A DNA stretch of 6,910 bases from CAZVAR01 sp964625225 (GCA_964625225.1 CAZVAR010000169.1:1-6910), one strand, 5' to 3'. Positions 1-6,281 are shown, numbered from the stretch's first letter. Translations and numbers: made by a program. Notes: generated by a model not told the origin, from the letters alone.

Positions 1-138
1 GGCGTTTTGCTTGAAGATCTCGTCGTAGATCGGAAGGACCGCGCCGCCCGGATAACCGAATACCGCCTCGACCCCTTGGTCGAGGAGGGCGCGGATCACG
101 ATCTCCGCGCCGGTCATCCGTTGCTCATGCTCGGCCAT
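1..138 (-). CDS. ilvB: Acetolactate synthase large subunit, N-terminal fragment (cut by window edge)
   Basis: The 46 visible residues begin MAEHEQRMTGAEIVIRALL and continue into a Phe-Gly-Tyr-Pro-Gly-Gly-Ala-Val-Leu-Pro-Ile-Tyr-Asp motif at residues 27-39. This is the characteristic start of the ThDP-binding N-terminal domain of acetohydroxyacid synthase large subunits. The enzyme joins two pyruvates, or pyruvate and 2-oxobutyrate, in the first common step of valine, leucine and isoleucine synthesis, in the cytoplasm with a small regulatory subunit. The catalytic Glu and the FAD-binding middle domain lie beyond the left edge and cannot be checked. The start at 138 is supported by an AAGGAG ribosome site at 146-151, seven bases upstream. 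A second Met at residue 8 (115-117) is the alternative and lacks such a site. The gene lies downstream of miaA on the same strand, separated by 131 bp. Confidence 0.93.
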   Translation of the reverse strand, partial: MAEHEQRMTGAEIVIRALLDQGVEAVFGYPGGAVLPIYDEIFKQNA

Positions 139-145
139 TCTTCTT

Positions 146-151
146 CTCCTT
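146..151 (-). promoter_or_regulatory. Ribosome binding site of ilvB
   Basis: On the minus strand this reads AAGGAG, seven bases before the ATG at 136-138. It selects that ATG over the in-frame Met at 115-117. Confidence 0.75.
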
Positions 152-168
152 CCGTCGCACGCGTAATC

Positions 169-221
169 GCCCGCTGCGGGCGTCAGCCTGGACTTGTGCA
201 CCGCAGCAGCCTGCGCCGCAC
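169..221 (-). promoter_or_regulatory. Possible attenuator-like leader of ilvB (weak)
   Basis: The miaA-ilvB spacer (139-269) holds a perfect short hairpin at 169-181: a 5-bp GCCCG/CGGGC stem with a 3-base loop. Its 5' arm can instead pair over 7 bp with 201-207, so two structures compete. On the minus strand, 221-183 could encode a 12-residue peptide, MRRRLLRCTSPG. It starts at GTG, has a GAGAGG at 226-231 four bases upstream, and carries tandem CTG Leu codons at 209-204 that overlap the alternative pairing segment. Peptide-coupled attenuation is known for ilv operons in many bacteria. Against it, no U-tract follows the hairpin and the peptide is not rich in Leu, Val or Ile. This is inference only. 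Confidence 0.2.
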
Positions 222-269
222 GGCCCCTCTCAACCTGGTTCGGGACAGCGAAGCCGCAACCCTATTCGC

Positions 270-1241
270 TCATAGTCCGCCGGTCAACAGGGAGACGCGA
301 ATAAATTGCAAGATCTCGGAGGTATGGCTTTCGGAAAATTGCGCGGCGAGGCGATGCCCCTCCGGCATCTGATGGCGCAGCCAAGTGATTTGGCGTTTCG
401 CGTAATTGCGCGTGGCTTGCTGCGCTGCAGCAATCGCCGCCTCGAGCGAAAGCTCGCCCCGCAGATGGCGTCGCAGCTCAGGGACGCCGAGCGCCTTCAT
501 CGCGGGCAGAGCCGGGTCGAGGCCGAGCGCATCGAGTGCGGCAACCTCGGCGAGTGCGCCCTGCCGCATCATCGCAGCGAACCGTGCGTCGCAGGCGGCA
601 TAGAGGTCCGAGCGAGGGGGCAGCAGAATTATCGGCACGAAGCGCAGCCCGGGACCGGCTTCCGGCCCGACGCTCTGCCAGTAGGAGAGGGGGCGTCCGG
701 TCGCCTCCAGCACCTCCCAGGCCCGGATCAGCCGCTGCGTGTCGGTGGGCCTGACGCGGGCGGCCGTCGCGGGATCACGCTCCGCGAGGCGGCGATGGAA
801 GGTGGGTCCGCCCAGCCGTTCATGCTCGGCTATGGCCTTGTTGCGTACCGCGTCGGGCACCGGAGGAATCGCGGCAAGGCCGGACATCAGGGCACGAAGA
901 TAGAGGCCGGTGCCGCCGACGACGACCGGCAGCCGTCCCGCCGCACGGGCCTCGGCGATGGCCGCGAGTGCCATCGTACGCCAGCGCCCGGCGGAGCAGC
1001 GCTCCGCGGCGGGAAGGATGCCGTAGAGCCGGTGCGGTGCGCGCGCTTCGTCCTCGGGTGTCGGCCGCGCGGTGAGGACGCGCAGCTCGCGATAGACCTG
1101 CATGCTGTCGGCATTGATGATGGTGCCGTGGAACCTCTCCGCAACGACCATCGCCAGGGCCGATTTCCCGCTTGCGGTGGGGCCGGCGATCACGACGACG
1201 GGTCGATGATCGGGCCGGGGAGGGGGCGCCGCGCTTGCCAT
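270..1241 (-). CDS. miaA: tRNA dimethylallyltransferase (MiaA)
   Basis: MiaA transfers a dimethylallyl group from DMAPP to N6 of A37 in tRNAs that read codons starting with U, the first step toward ms2i6A; it acts in the cytoplasm. The 323-residue protein has the P-loop GPTASGKS at residues 20-27, the NADSMQVY motif at 43-50 carrying the family's catalytic Asp, a VVGGTGLYLRAL segment near 107-118 and the C-terminal TRNYAKRQITWLRHQ signature near 277-291. Its length fits the family (E. coli MiaA is 316 residues). I chose the ATG at 1239-1241, which places the P-loop at the usual distance from the N-terminus. An in-frame ATG at 1290-1292 would add 17 residues and overlap serB by 23 bp. Support from a ribosome site is modest: a GAGG eleven bases upstream of the chosen ATG. 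serB diverges 28 bp away, so any miaA promoter must lie inside serB. I found no clear promoter there. Confidence 0.95.
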   Translation of the reverse strand: MASAAPPPRPDHRPVVVIAGPTASGKSALAMVVAERFHGTIINADSMQVYRELRVLTARPTPEDEARAPHRLYGILPAAERCSAGRWRTMALAAIAEARAAGRLPVVVGGTGLYLRALMSGLAAIPPVPDAVRNKAIAEHERLGGPTFHRRLAERDPATAARVRPTDTQRLIRAWEVLEATGRPLSYWQSVGPEAGPGLRFVPIILLPPRSDLYAACDARFAAMMRQGALAEVAALDALGLDPALPAMKALGVPELRRHLRGELSLEAAIAAAQQATRNYAKRQITWLRHQMPEGHRLAAQFSESHTSEILQFIRVSLLTGGL

Positions 1242-1264
1242 TCCCGTATCCGCCTCGTTATGAA
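1235..1264 (+). promoter_or_regulatory. Predicted serB promoter (leaderless type)
   Basis: TTGCCA at 1235-1240 and TATGAA at 1259-1264 are separated by 18 bp and fit a sigma-70-type promoter, with the -10 matching TATAAT at four of six positions. Only five bases separate the -10 from the serB ATG at 1270, so the expected transcription start falls at or next to the A of the start codon. The -35 element overlaps the miaA start codon (1239-1241) on the other strand. Predicted by eye. Confidence 0.5.
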
Positions 1265-1269
1265 CGCTG

Positions 1270-2166
1270 ATGCTTCGGGTTCTGACGCTCATTGCCGGTC
1301 AAGAGGTCGAGCTTGCCCCCGCCGCGATCGAGGCCGCGCGCGACGCCGTGGCGGGATTCGCGCGGGTGGTGGAGCGCGTCGACTGGCTCGCGCCGGGCGT
1401 GGCGTGCGACATTGCCTTTGCTGCCGACGCGGCAAGCTCGACGATCATGGCTGCCGTTCGGGCGGCGTTGGGGGCGGCGCCGATCGACGCCGCCGTTCTT
1501 CCCGCGGACGGCCGGCGCAAGCGACTGCTGGTCGCAGATATGGATTCGACCATCGTCGTCGGCGAGACCCTCGATGAACTGGCGGCCGAGGCGGGCATCA
1601 AGGATCGCGTCGCCGCGATCACGGCCCGGGCGATGAACGGCGAGATCGACTTCAAGGCCGCGCTGCGCGAGCGGGTGGCCCTGCTCGCGGGCCTGCCGGT
1701 GGATGCTTTGCAGCGGACCTATGAGCGCATCCGCCTGATGCCGGGCGCACGGCCGCTGGTACGCACCATGCGTGCGCACGGCGCGCATACGCTGCTCGTC
1801 TCCGGCGGCTTCCGGTTCTTCACCGGCCGTATCCGCGAGGCGGCCGGCTTCGACGAGGATCGGGCCAACGATCTGCTCGTGGAAGGCAGCGTGTTGACCG
1901 GCCGCGTCGCCGAACCGATCCTCGATCGCGATGCCAAACTGTCTGCCCTGCGGGACGCGGCTGTAGCCCTTGGCGTGCCGCTTGCGGCCGCACTCGCCGT
2001 GGGCGACGGTGCCAACGATCTGGCGATGATCAAGGCGGCAGGTCTCGGTGTCGCCTTCCGCGCCAAGCCGGTCGTCGCTGCTGAGGCGCAGGTCCGCATC
2101 GACCATGCGGACCTGACCGCGCTCCTGTATCTGCAAGGCTACCGGCGTAGCGACTTCGTCGAGTGA
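1270..2166 (+). CDS. serB: Phosphoserine phosphatase (SerB), HAD superfamily
   Basis: SerB hydrolyses O-phospho-L-serine to serine, the last step of the phosphorylated serine pathway, in the cytoplasm with Mg2+. The 298-residue protein has all HAD motifs. Motif I is DMDST at residues 90-94, with nucleophile D90 and acid/base D92. Motif II is the Ser of LVSGG at about S178, motif III Lys is probably K223, and motif IV is GDGAND at 245-250. The MPGA segment at 157-160 and SGGF at 178-181 match SerB rather than generic HAD hydrolases. The first 80 or so residues form the variable N-terminal domain seen in proteobacterial SerB. No Shine-Dalgarno sequence precedes the ATG; a promoter ends 5 bp upstream, which suggests leaderless translation. 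An ATG at 1260 is out of frame. The gene diverges from miaA and converges on degP, so it is probably transcribed alone. Confidence 0.95.
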   Translation: MLRVLTLIAGQEVELAPAAIEAARDAVAGFARVVERVDWLAPGVACDIAFAADAASSTIMAAVRAALGAAPIDAAVLPADGRRKRLLVADMDSTIVVGETLDELAAEAGIKDRVAAITARAMNGEIDFKAALRERVALLAGLPVDALQRTYERIRLMPGARPLVRTMRAHGAHTLLVSGGFRFFTGRIREAAGFDEDRANDLLVEGSVLTGRVAEPILDRDAKLSALRDAAVALGVPLAAALAVGDGANDLAMIKAAGLGVAFRAKPVVAAEAQVRIDHADLTALLYLQGYRRSDFVE

Positions 2167-2184
2167 GGTCGGATCCCGGTAGGA

Positions 2185-2199
2185 GGCGGTCGGTCCGCC
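2185..2199. terminator. Possible bidirectional terminator hairpin between serB and degP
   Basis: The 37-bp spacer between the convergent stop codons contains GGCGG at 2185-2189 and CCGCC at 2195-2199, a 5-bp GC stem with a 5-base loop. Neither strand has a T-tract after it, so it is a weak intrinsic terminator at best. Its place between converging genes is the main argument. Confidence 0.25.
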
Positions 2200-2203
2200 C
2201 CGG

Positions 2204-3712
2204 TCATCCCTTGGCCAGCGTTATTGCGACGAAGCGCAGGTCGCCCTTGCGATCCACCAGCAGCAACACCGACCGGCGCCCCTGGTCCGTCGCGCTCGCG
2301 ATCCGGGATGCCATGTCGTTCGGCGACTGCACCGCGTCCTGATTGACCTCGACGATGACGTCGCCCGCTTCGATACCCTTCTCGGCGGCTGGCCCGTTCG
2401 GATCGACCTTGGTGACGACGACTCCCGTCGCGTCCTCACCGATCTCGTAACGGCTGCGCAGGTCCGGCGTGAGCGGCGAGACCGAGAGACCGAGGCCCGA
2501 CACACGGAAATCCTCGACGTCCTTGCCTGGCTGCGGCGCCGAGGCGACCTGCTCGGACTCGTCCGCCTCCTCGAGCTGGCCCACCTTGACCACGAGGTGC
2601 AGGATCTTTCCCTTGCGCCAGATTTCGAGCGGAACTTCGCGGCCGATCCGAGTCTCGGCGACCATGCGCGGCAGGCGTCGCATCTTGTCGACCGTCCTGC
2701 CGTCGAAGCTCAGGATCACGTCGCCGGCCTCCAGCCCTGCCGCCTCGGCCGGACCACCCGGTGTTACGCTTGCGATCAGCGCCCCGTGAGCCGTCTTGAG
2801 CCCGAGACTCTCGGCGATCTCCTCGCTGACGGACTGGATACGCACGCCCAGCCAGCCGCGGCGGGTCTCGCCGAACTCCCGCAGCTGCTCGATCACCGGC
2901 GCGGCCAGTGAGGTCGGCACGGCGAACCCGATGCCGACGCTGCCGCCCGACGGCGAGAAGATCGCCGTGTTGATGCCGATGACCTCGCCGTCGAGGTTCA
3001 TCAACGGGCCGCCCGAATTGCCCCGGTTGATCGAAGCATCGGTCTGGATGAAATCGTCGTACGGGCCGGCATTGATGTCGCGCTGACGCGCCGAAATGAT
3101 TCCCGCCGTGACCGAGCCTCCCAGTCCGAACGGGTTCCCGATGGCGATGACCCAGTCGCCCACTCGCGCCGTCGTCGAGTCCCCGAGCGTCAGCGCCGGC
3201 AGTGGCTTGTCCGCCTGCACCTTCAGGAGCGCCAGGTCGGTCTTCGGGTCCCGGCCGACGACCTCCGCCTCGAGCGAACTGTCGTCATGGAAGCGGACGA
3301 GAATCTGATCGGCGTCCTTGATAACGTGATTGTTGGTGACAATCAGCCCCGACGGGTCGATCACGAATCCGGAGCCCAGGGAGGTCGTCCGACGCGGCAT
3401 GGGGCTTTGCCCCGGGCCCTGCCGCTGTTGCCGGTCGAAGAACTCCTTGAAGAAATCCTCGAAGGGCGAGCCCGGCGGAATCTGCGGCATCTCCGGGCGG
3501 CCGCCGTCCTGTCGAATCGCCTGAGTCGTCGAGATGTTGACGACGGCCGGCAGGATCCGCTCGGCAAGATCCGCAAAGCTCTCCGGCGCTGGGCGCGCCG
3601 CCGATTGTACCGCCGGCAGCAGTATCGCGGCTGCTCCGAGAAACGCGCCGACCAGCAAGGCGCGGCATCGCGGCACGGCGCCGGTTCCGCCTTGCATCGT
3701 CACAGTCGACAC
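2204..3712 (-). CDS. degP: DegP/HtrA (Do-like) periplasmic serine protease
   Basis: This is an envelope protease and chaperone that degrades misfolded periplasmic proteins. From the GTG start at 3712 it has 502 residues. They comprise a signal peptide (basic start, hydrophobic core about 18-37, possible cleavage after an AVQSA-type site near 39); a proline- and glutamine-rich loop about 66-110; a trypsin-like domain with the triad H129 (TNNHV), D159 (KTDLAL) and S233 (GNSGGP); PDZ1 about 286-378; a charged linker; and PDZ2 about 405-495. Two PDZ domains indicate the DegP/DegQ/MucD group rather than single-PDZ DegS. I prefer the GTG because GGAGGG lies five bases upstream. The ATG at 3695-3697 lacks such a site, and the ATG at 3802 would place about 30 non-hydrophobic residues ahead of the signal peptide. 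It follows hflK-hflC-DUF2065 on the same strand after 143 bp. I found no clear promoter in that gap, so read-through or an unrecognised stress promoter is possible. Confidence 0.95.
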   Translation of the reverse strand: MSTVTMQGGTGAVPRCRALLVGAFLGAAAILLPAVQSAARPAPESFADLAERILPAVVNISTTQAIRQDGGRPEMPQIPPGSPFEDFFKEFFDRQQRQGPGQSPMPRRTTSLGSGFVIDPSGLIVTNNHVIKDADQILVRFHDDSSLEAEVVGRDPKTDLALLKVQADKPLPALTLGDSTTARVGDWVIAIGNPFGLGGSVTAGIISARQRDINAGPYDDFIQTDASINRGNSGGPLMNLDGEVIGINTAIFSPSGGSVGIGFAVPTSLAAPVIEQLREFGETRRGWLGVRIQSVSEEIAESLGLKTAHGALIASVTPGGPAEAAGLEAGDVILSFDGRTVDKMRRLPRMVAETRIGREVPLEIWRKGKILHLVVKVGQLEEADESEQVASAPQPGKDVEDFRVSGLGLSVSPLTPDLRSRYEIGEDATGVVVTKVDPNGPAAEKGIEAGDVIVEVNQDAVQSPNDMASRIASATDQGRRSVLLLVDRKGDLRFVAITLAKG

Positions 3713-3717
3713 CAGAA

Positions 3718-3723
3718 CCCTCC
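3718..3723 (-). promoter_or_regulatory. Ribosome binding site selecting the degP GTG start
   Basis: GGAGGG on the minus strand lies five bases before the GTG at 3710-3712. The downstream ATG at 3695-3697 would be 20 bases away, too far for this site, so GTG is the likelier initiator. Confidence 0.65.
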
Positions 3724-3735
3724 GTTGGGTAGATG

Positions 3736-3762
3736 CCCGCCACGGTCGCATCGACGGGCGGG
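3736..3762. repeat. GC-rich inverted repeat in the degP 5' region
   Basis: CCCGCC at 3736-3741 pairs with GGCGGG at 3757-3762. Inside the loop a second short stem, 3745-3748 with 3752-3755, can form. In a degP transcript starting upstream this hairpin would sit about 12 bases ahead of the ribosome site. Two more short inverted repeats lie nearby (GGCC at 3765-3768 with GGCC at 3773-3776; GCCGG at 3788-3792 with CCGGC at 3796-3800). Chance is likely for some of these in GC-rich DNA; no function is established. Confidence 0.4.
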
Positions 3763-3855
3763 TCGGCCATCCGGCCCCGAGATCGGAGCCGGGCCCCGGC
3801 ATTTTCCGACAAAGCCGGCCGACACACTAGGCGGAAATTCAGCGAAGATCATGGC

Positions 3856-4044
3856 TCAACCCGACCGCGCCAGCCAGACGATGACGACGCCGACGACGCA
3901 CGCCACCAGCCCGCCGGTCCGCAGCCGGCCGGGCGGCTGGGCCAGTACGTCCGCCAGAACCCGCCGCATGCCGTCAGGGAAGAGGGCATAGAGCGCGCCC
4001 TCGAGCGCGAGCACGAGGCCGATGGCCGCCCACAGGTCGGACAT
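3856..4044 (-). CDS. DUF2065 (YjeT-like) small membrane protein
   Basis: This 62-residue protein has two hydrophobic segments, about residues 5-21 and 42-58. They flank a polar turn with a FPDGMRRVLADVLAQPP stretch and a GxLRTGGL run before the second segment. This pattern matches the DUF2065/YjeT family, small inner-membrane proteins of unknown function. E. coli yjeT likewise lies just after hflC, and in alphaproteobacteria a member commonly sits between hflC and degP, as here (recalled, not searched). The start is 19 bp after the hflC stop, so co-transcription and translational coupling with hflKC are likely. The ribosome site is weak (a GGCGG close to the ATG), which fits coupling. The neighbourhood suggests a role near the HflKC-FtsH complex, but that is inference. 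Confidence 0.85.
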   Translation of the reverse strand: MSDLWAAIGLVLALEGALYALFPDGMRRVLADVLAQPPGRLRTGGLVACVVGVVIVWLARSG

Positions 4045-4063
4045 TGCCGCCGGACCGCTCGAT

Positions 4064-5068
4064 TCAGCGGTCGGCGGCCGGGTTGCCTGCGTTCCCGGTC
4101 ACCGGCGCGGGCGCGATGGTCGTAGCGTCCGGCGGCTGCGTCACCGCAGCGCCCGACCGGTCGGTTTGCTCGCCCGGAGCGGTCGTCGTTTCACGGAGGC
4201 CGAGGCCGGTGGTCCCGAAATAGCGGAAGAAGTCGCTGTCCGGTGTCAGCACCAGCGTGGTTCCCTCGCTGGTGAGCGAGTTCCGATACGCTTCCATCGA
4301 GCGATAGAAGGCGAAGAATTCGGGGTCGCGATTGAAGGCATCGGCGTAGATCGCGGTGGCGTCGGCATCGCCCTCGCCGCGCAGGATCTGTGCCTGACGC
4401 TGAGCCTCGGCGATGATGACGGTCCGCTCACGCTCGGCCCGCGACCGGATGCGCTGGGCCAGCTCGGCACCCTGGGCACGGAATTCCCGGGCCTCGCGCT
4501 CGCGTTCGGACTGCATTCGCTGATAGATCGCCTCGGCATTGGCCTGCGGCAGGTCGGCGCGACGGATGCGCACGTCGATGACCTCGATGCCCAGCGCTGC
4601 GGCACGCTCGTTCGTTTCCTCCCGAATCTGCCGCATGATCTCTGCGCGCTCCTCGGAAAGCAGCGAGGCCAGAGTCCGATTGCCGATCACCCGCCGCAGG
4701 CTGGAGATCAGGATGCCCCGCAGGCGGTCGCGCGCGACCGCCTCCGACCCCTGGTTCGCTTGGTAGAACTGGAGGGGGCTCGTGATTCGGAACCGCGCGA
4801 AGGTATCGACCACCACCCGCTTCTGGTCCGAGGGGATGATTTCCTCCGCCGGAGGCGCGTAGTCGAGTACGCGATCGTCGAAGTACAGCACGTTCTCGAT
4901 GAACGGCAGCTTCATGTGGAGGCCCGGTTGCTGGATCACCCGTCGCGGCTCGCCGAGGCGCACCACCAGGGCCTGTTCGGTCTCGTGAACTATGAAGAGC
5001 ATACCGGTCGCGACGACGCCGATGGCGAGGACGACGATGGCGAGCGCGACGAGGAGAATGCGGTTCAT
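4064..5068 (-). CDS. hflC: HflC, SPFH-domain modulator of FtsH protease
   Basis: HflC pairs with HflK in a large inner-membrane assembly that surrounds the FtsH protease and limits its access to substrates. The 334-residue protein has one N-terminal membrane segment (about 4-26), then an SPFH/band-7 domain (about 28-190) with the VVRLGEPRRVIQQPGLHMKLPF entry typical of HflC. A charged helical stretch follows (about 183-235, RADLPQANAEAIYQRMQSERERE into AEAQRQAQILRGEGDA) that forms the coiled coil of the family. The FAFYRSMEAYRNSL segment near 252-265 is also characteristic. The last 45 or so residues are Thr/Pro/Ala-rich and look disordered, longer than the short tail of E. coli HflC. The ATG overlaps the hflK stop as ATGA, and a strong GGAGGAG lies seven bases upstream. 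It is probably the second gene of hflK-hflC-DUF2065. Confidence 0.96.
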   Translation of the reverse strand: MNRILLVALAIVVLAIGVVATGMLFIVHETEQALVVRLGEPRRVIQQPGLHMKLPFIENVLYFDDRVLDYAPPAEEIIPSDQKRVVVDTFARFRITSPLQFYQANQGSEAVARDRLRGILISSLRRVIGNRTLASLLSEERAEIMRQIREETNERAAALGIEVIDVRIRRADLPQANAEAIYQRMQSEREREAREFRAQGAELAQRIRSRAERERTVIIAEAQRQAQILRGEGDADATAIYADAFNRDPEFFAFYRSMEAYRNSLTSEGTTLVLTPDSDFFRYFGTTGLGLRETTTAPGEQTDRSGAAVTQPPDATTIAPAPVTGNAGNPAADR

Positions 5069-6240
5069 TGGCGGGCTCCTCCGGTCGCGGGTGCCTGACC
5101 GGCCTGGCCCGCAGGCGGCCTCGGAGCCTGGCGCTGCAACTCGTTCAGCGGCAGATAGGGCACGACGCCTGGGCCGCCGGCCTGCTTGTCGATGAGGATC
5201 TTGTTCGCCTCGCGCAGGATCTGCTCCATCGTCTCGAGGTAGATGCGCTTGGTCGTCACGTCCTGTGCGTTCCTGAATGCGTCGTACACGCTGATGAAGC
5301 GTTGCGCGTCACCCTGGGAGCGGGCAACCACCTCCTGTCGGTAGGCTTCGGCCTCCTGCGTCAGGCGTTCGGCCTCGCCGCGCGCCCGCGGAATGATGTC
5401 GTTGCGATAGGCCTCCGCTTCGTTGCGCAGCCGCTCCGCGTCGGCGCGCGCGCGCTGCACGTCGCGGAAGGCGTCGATCACCTCCGCCGGCGGGTCCACC
5501 TTCAAGAGTTGCACGCCCTCGATGGAGACACCGGCTTGATAAGAGTTCAGGATCTCCTGGAGCCTGTCGAAGGCGGCCATCTCGATCTGACCCCGGCCTT
5601 CCGCGAGCGCCGAGGCGATCGGCGTCTGGCCGATGATCTCGCGCATCGTGCTCTCGGCCGCAGCCTTGATGGTCGCCTCGGGCGCGCGGACATTGAACAG
5701 ATAATCGCGCGCGTCGGCGATCTTCCAGAACACGACGAAGTTGATGTCGACGATGTTCTCGTCCCCGGTCAGCATCAGGGCTTCTTCGGGTACTTGCCGG
5801 CCAATATCGGGGCGGGTCGCCTCCATCCGGCCGGCATCACCCATGGTGCGGAAACCGATCTCGATCCGGTTCTGGCGGGTGACTTTCGGCGTTTCGACCG
5901 TCTCGATCGGGTAGGGGAGGTGGTAGTGCAGCCCGGGGTTGGTGGTGGCCACATACTCGCCGAAGCGCAGGACGATGCCCTGCTCGTCCGGTTGCACGCG
6001 ATACAGGCCCGACAAAGCCCATACCACCAGCGCGGCGGCGATGATGAGGACGACGCCCCCGCCGCCCAGCCCGCCCGGCAGCGCCCGCCGAAGACGTTCC
6101 TGGGCTTTGCGGAGCAAATCTTCGAGGTTGGGGGGCTGGCCGCCGGAACCACCGGACCCCCGCGGGCCGCCGCCCCACGGGCCGCCGCCCCAGGGCCCGC
6201 CGCCCCATGGTCCGCCACCACCCTGATTCTGCCAAGGCAT
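5065..6240 (-). CDS. hflK: HflK, SPFH-domain modulator of FtsH protease
   Basis: HflK is the partner of HflC in the FtsH-associated inner-membrane complex. The 391-residue protein opens with MPWQNQ and a cytoplasmic Gly/Pro/Trp-rich tail (residues 7-35) containing a four-fold GGGPW repeat, then a short amphipathic stretch NLEDLLRKAQERLRRALPGG. One membrane segment follows (about 61-79), then the SPFH domain (about 80-260, entered by YRVQPDEQGIVLRFGEY) and a charged coiled coil (about 258-313). A conserved segment RIYLETMEQILREANKILID (332-351) and a Pro/Gln/Gly-rich tail complete it. Length and layout match HflK (E. coli 419 residues). The start at 6240 is the only Met ahead of the Gly-rich tail, with a GGGAGAGG at 6251-6258 ten bases upstream. 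It is the first gene of the minus-strand operon, with a predicted promoter at 6301-6329. Confidence 0.96.
   Translation of the reverse strand: MPWQNQGGGGPWGGGPWGGGPWGGGPRGSGGSGGQPPNLEDLLRKAQERLRRALPGGLGGGGVVLIIAAALVVWALSGLYRVQPDEQGIVLRFGEYVATTNPGLHYHLPYPIETVETPKVTRQNRIEIGFRTMGDAGRMEATRPDIGRQVPEEALMLTGDENIVDINFVVFWKIADARDYLFNVRAPEATIKAAAESTMREIIGQTPIASALAEGRGQIEMAAFDRLQEILNSYQAGVSIEGVQLLKVDPPAEVIDAFRDVQRARADAERLRNEAEAYRNDIIPRARGEAERLTQEAEAYRQEVVARSQGDAQRFISVYDAFRNAQDVTTKRIYLETMEQILREANKILIDKQAGGPGVVPYLPLNELQRQAPRPPAGQAGQAPATGGARQ
5076..5082 (-). promoter_or_regulatory. Strong ribosome binding site of hflC inside the hflK 3' end
   Basis: GGAGGAG on the minus strand, seven bases before the hflC ATG, lies within the last hflK codons. 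Together with the ATGA overlap it points to coupled production of the two partners. Confidence 0.75.
6160..6219 (-). repeat. Four-copy 15-bp tandem repeat encoding GGGPW in hflK
   Basis: Four consecutive 15-bp units encode GGGPW, GGGPW, GGGPW and GGGPR (HflK residues 8-27). The units are nearly identical in DNA with scattered third-position changes. In-frame gain or loss by slippage would lengthen or shorten the tail without breaking the gene. A Gly-rich N-terminal tail is normal for HflK; the regular Trp-bearing repeat is the notable part. Confidence 0.85.
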
Positions 6241-6281
6241 GCCGAGGAAACCTCTCCCTATTCAGCGCATCGGCGCCGGCT

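Noticed and set aside
1242..1292. N-terminal extension of MiaA starting at the ATG at 1290-1292
   Set aside because: It would add 17 residues unlike the family, overlap serB, and has no better ribosome site than the internal ATG.
306..1577. Long plus-strand open frame (423 codons) opposite miaA and running into serB
   Set aside because: It is antisense to a clear miaA and overlaps serB in another frame. Its product is Arg/Gly-rich with no recognisable domain, typical of shadow frames in GC-rich DNA.
1258..2136. Minus-strand open frame (292 codons) opposite serB
   Set aside because: It covers the serB HAD domain on the wrong strand and its product resembles no known family.
3713..3802. Longer DegP starting at the ATG at 3800-3802
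   Set aside because: It would put about 30 polar residues before the signal peptide and ignore the well-placed GGAGGG ahead of the GTG at 3712.
3788..3805. GC hairpin followed by ATTTT on the plus strand, resembling an intrinsic terminator
   Set aside because: No plus-strand gene leads into it; the flanking genes run on the minus strand, where no T-tract follows the stem. The stem is only 5 bp.
4022..5098. Long plus-strand open frame opposite hflC
   Set aside because: Antisense to hflC, no recognisable protein family and biased composition; an effect of GC-rich codon use.
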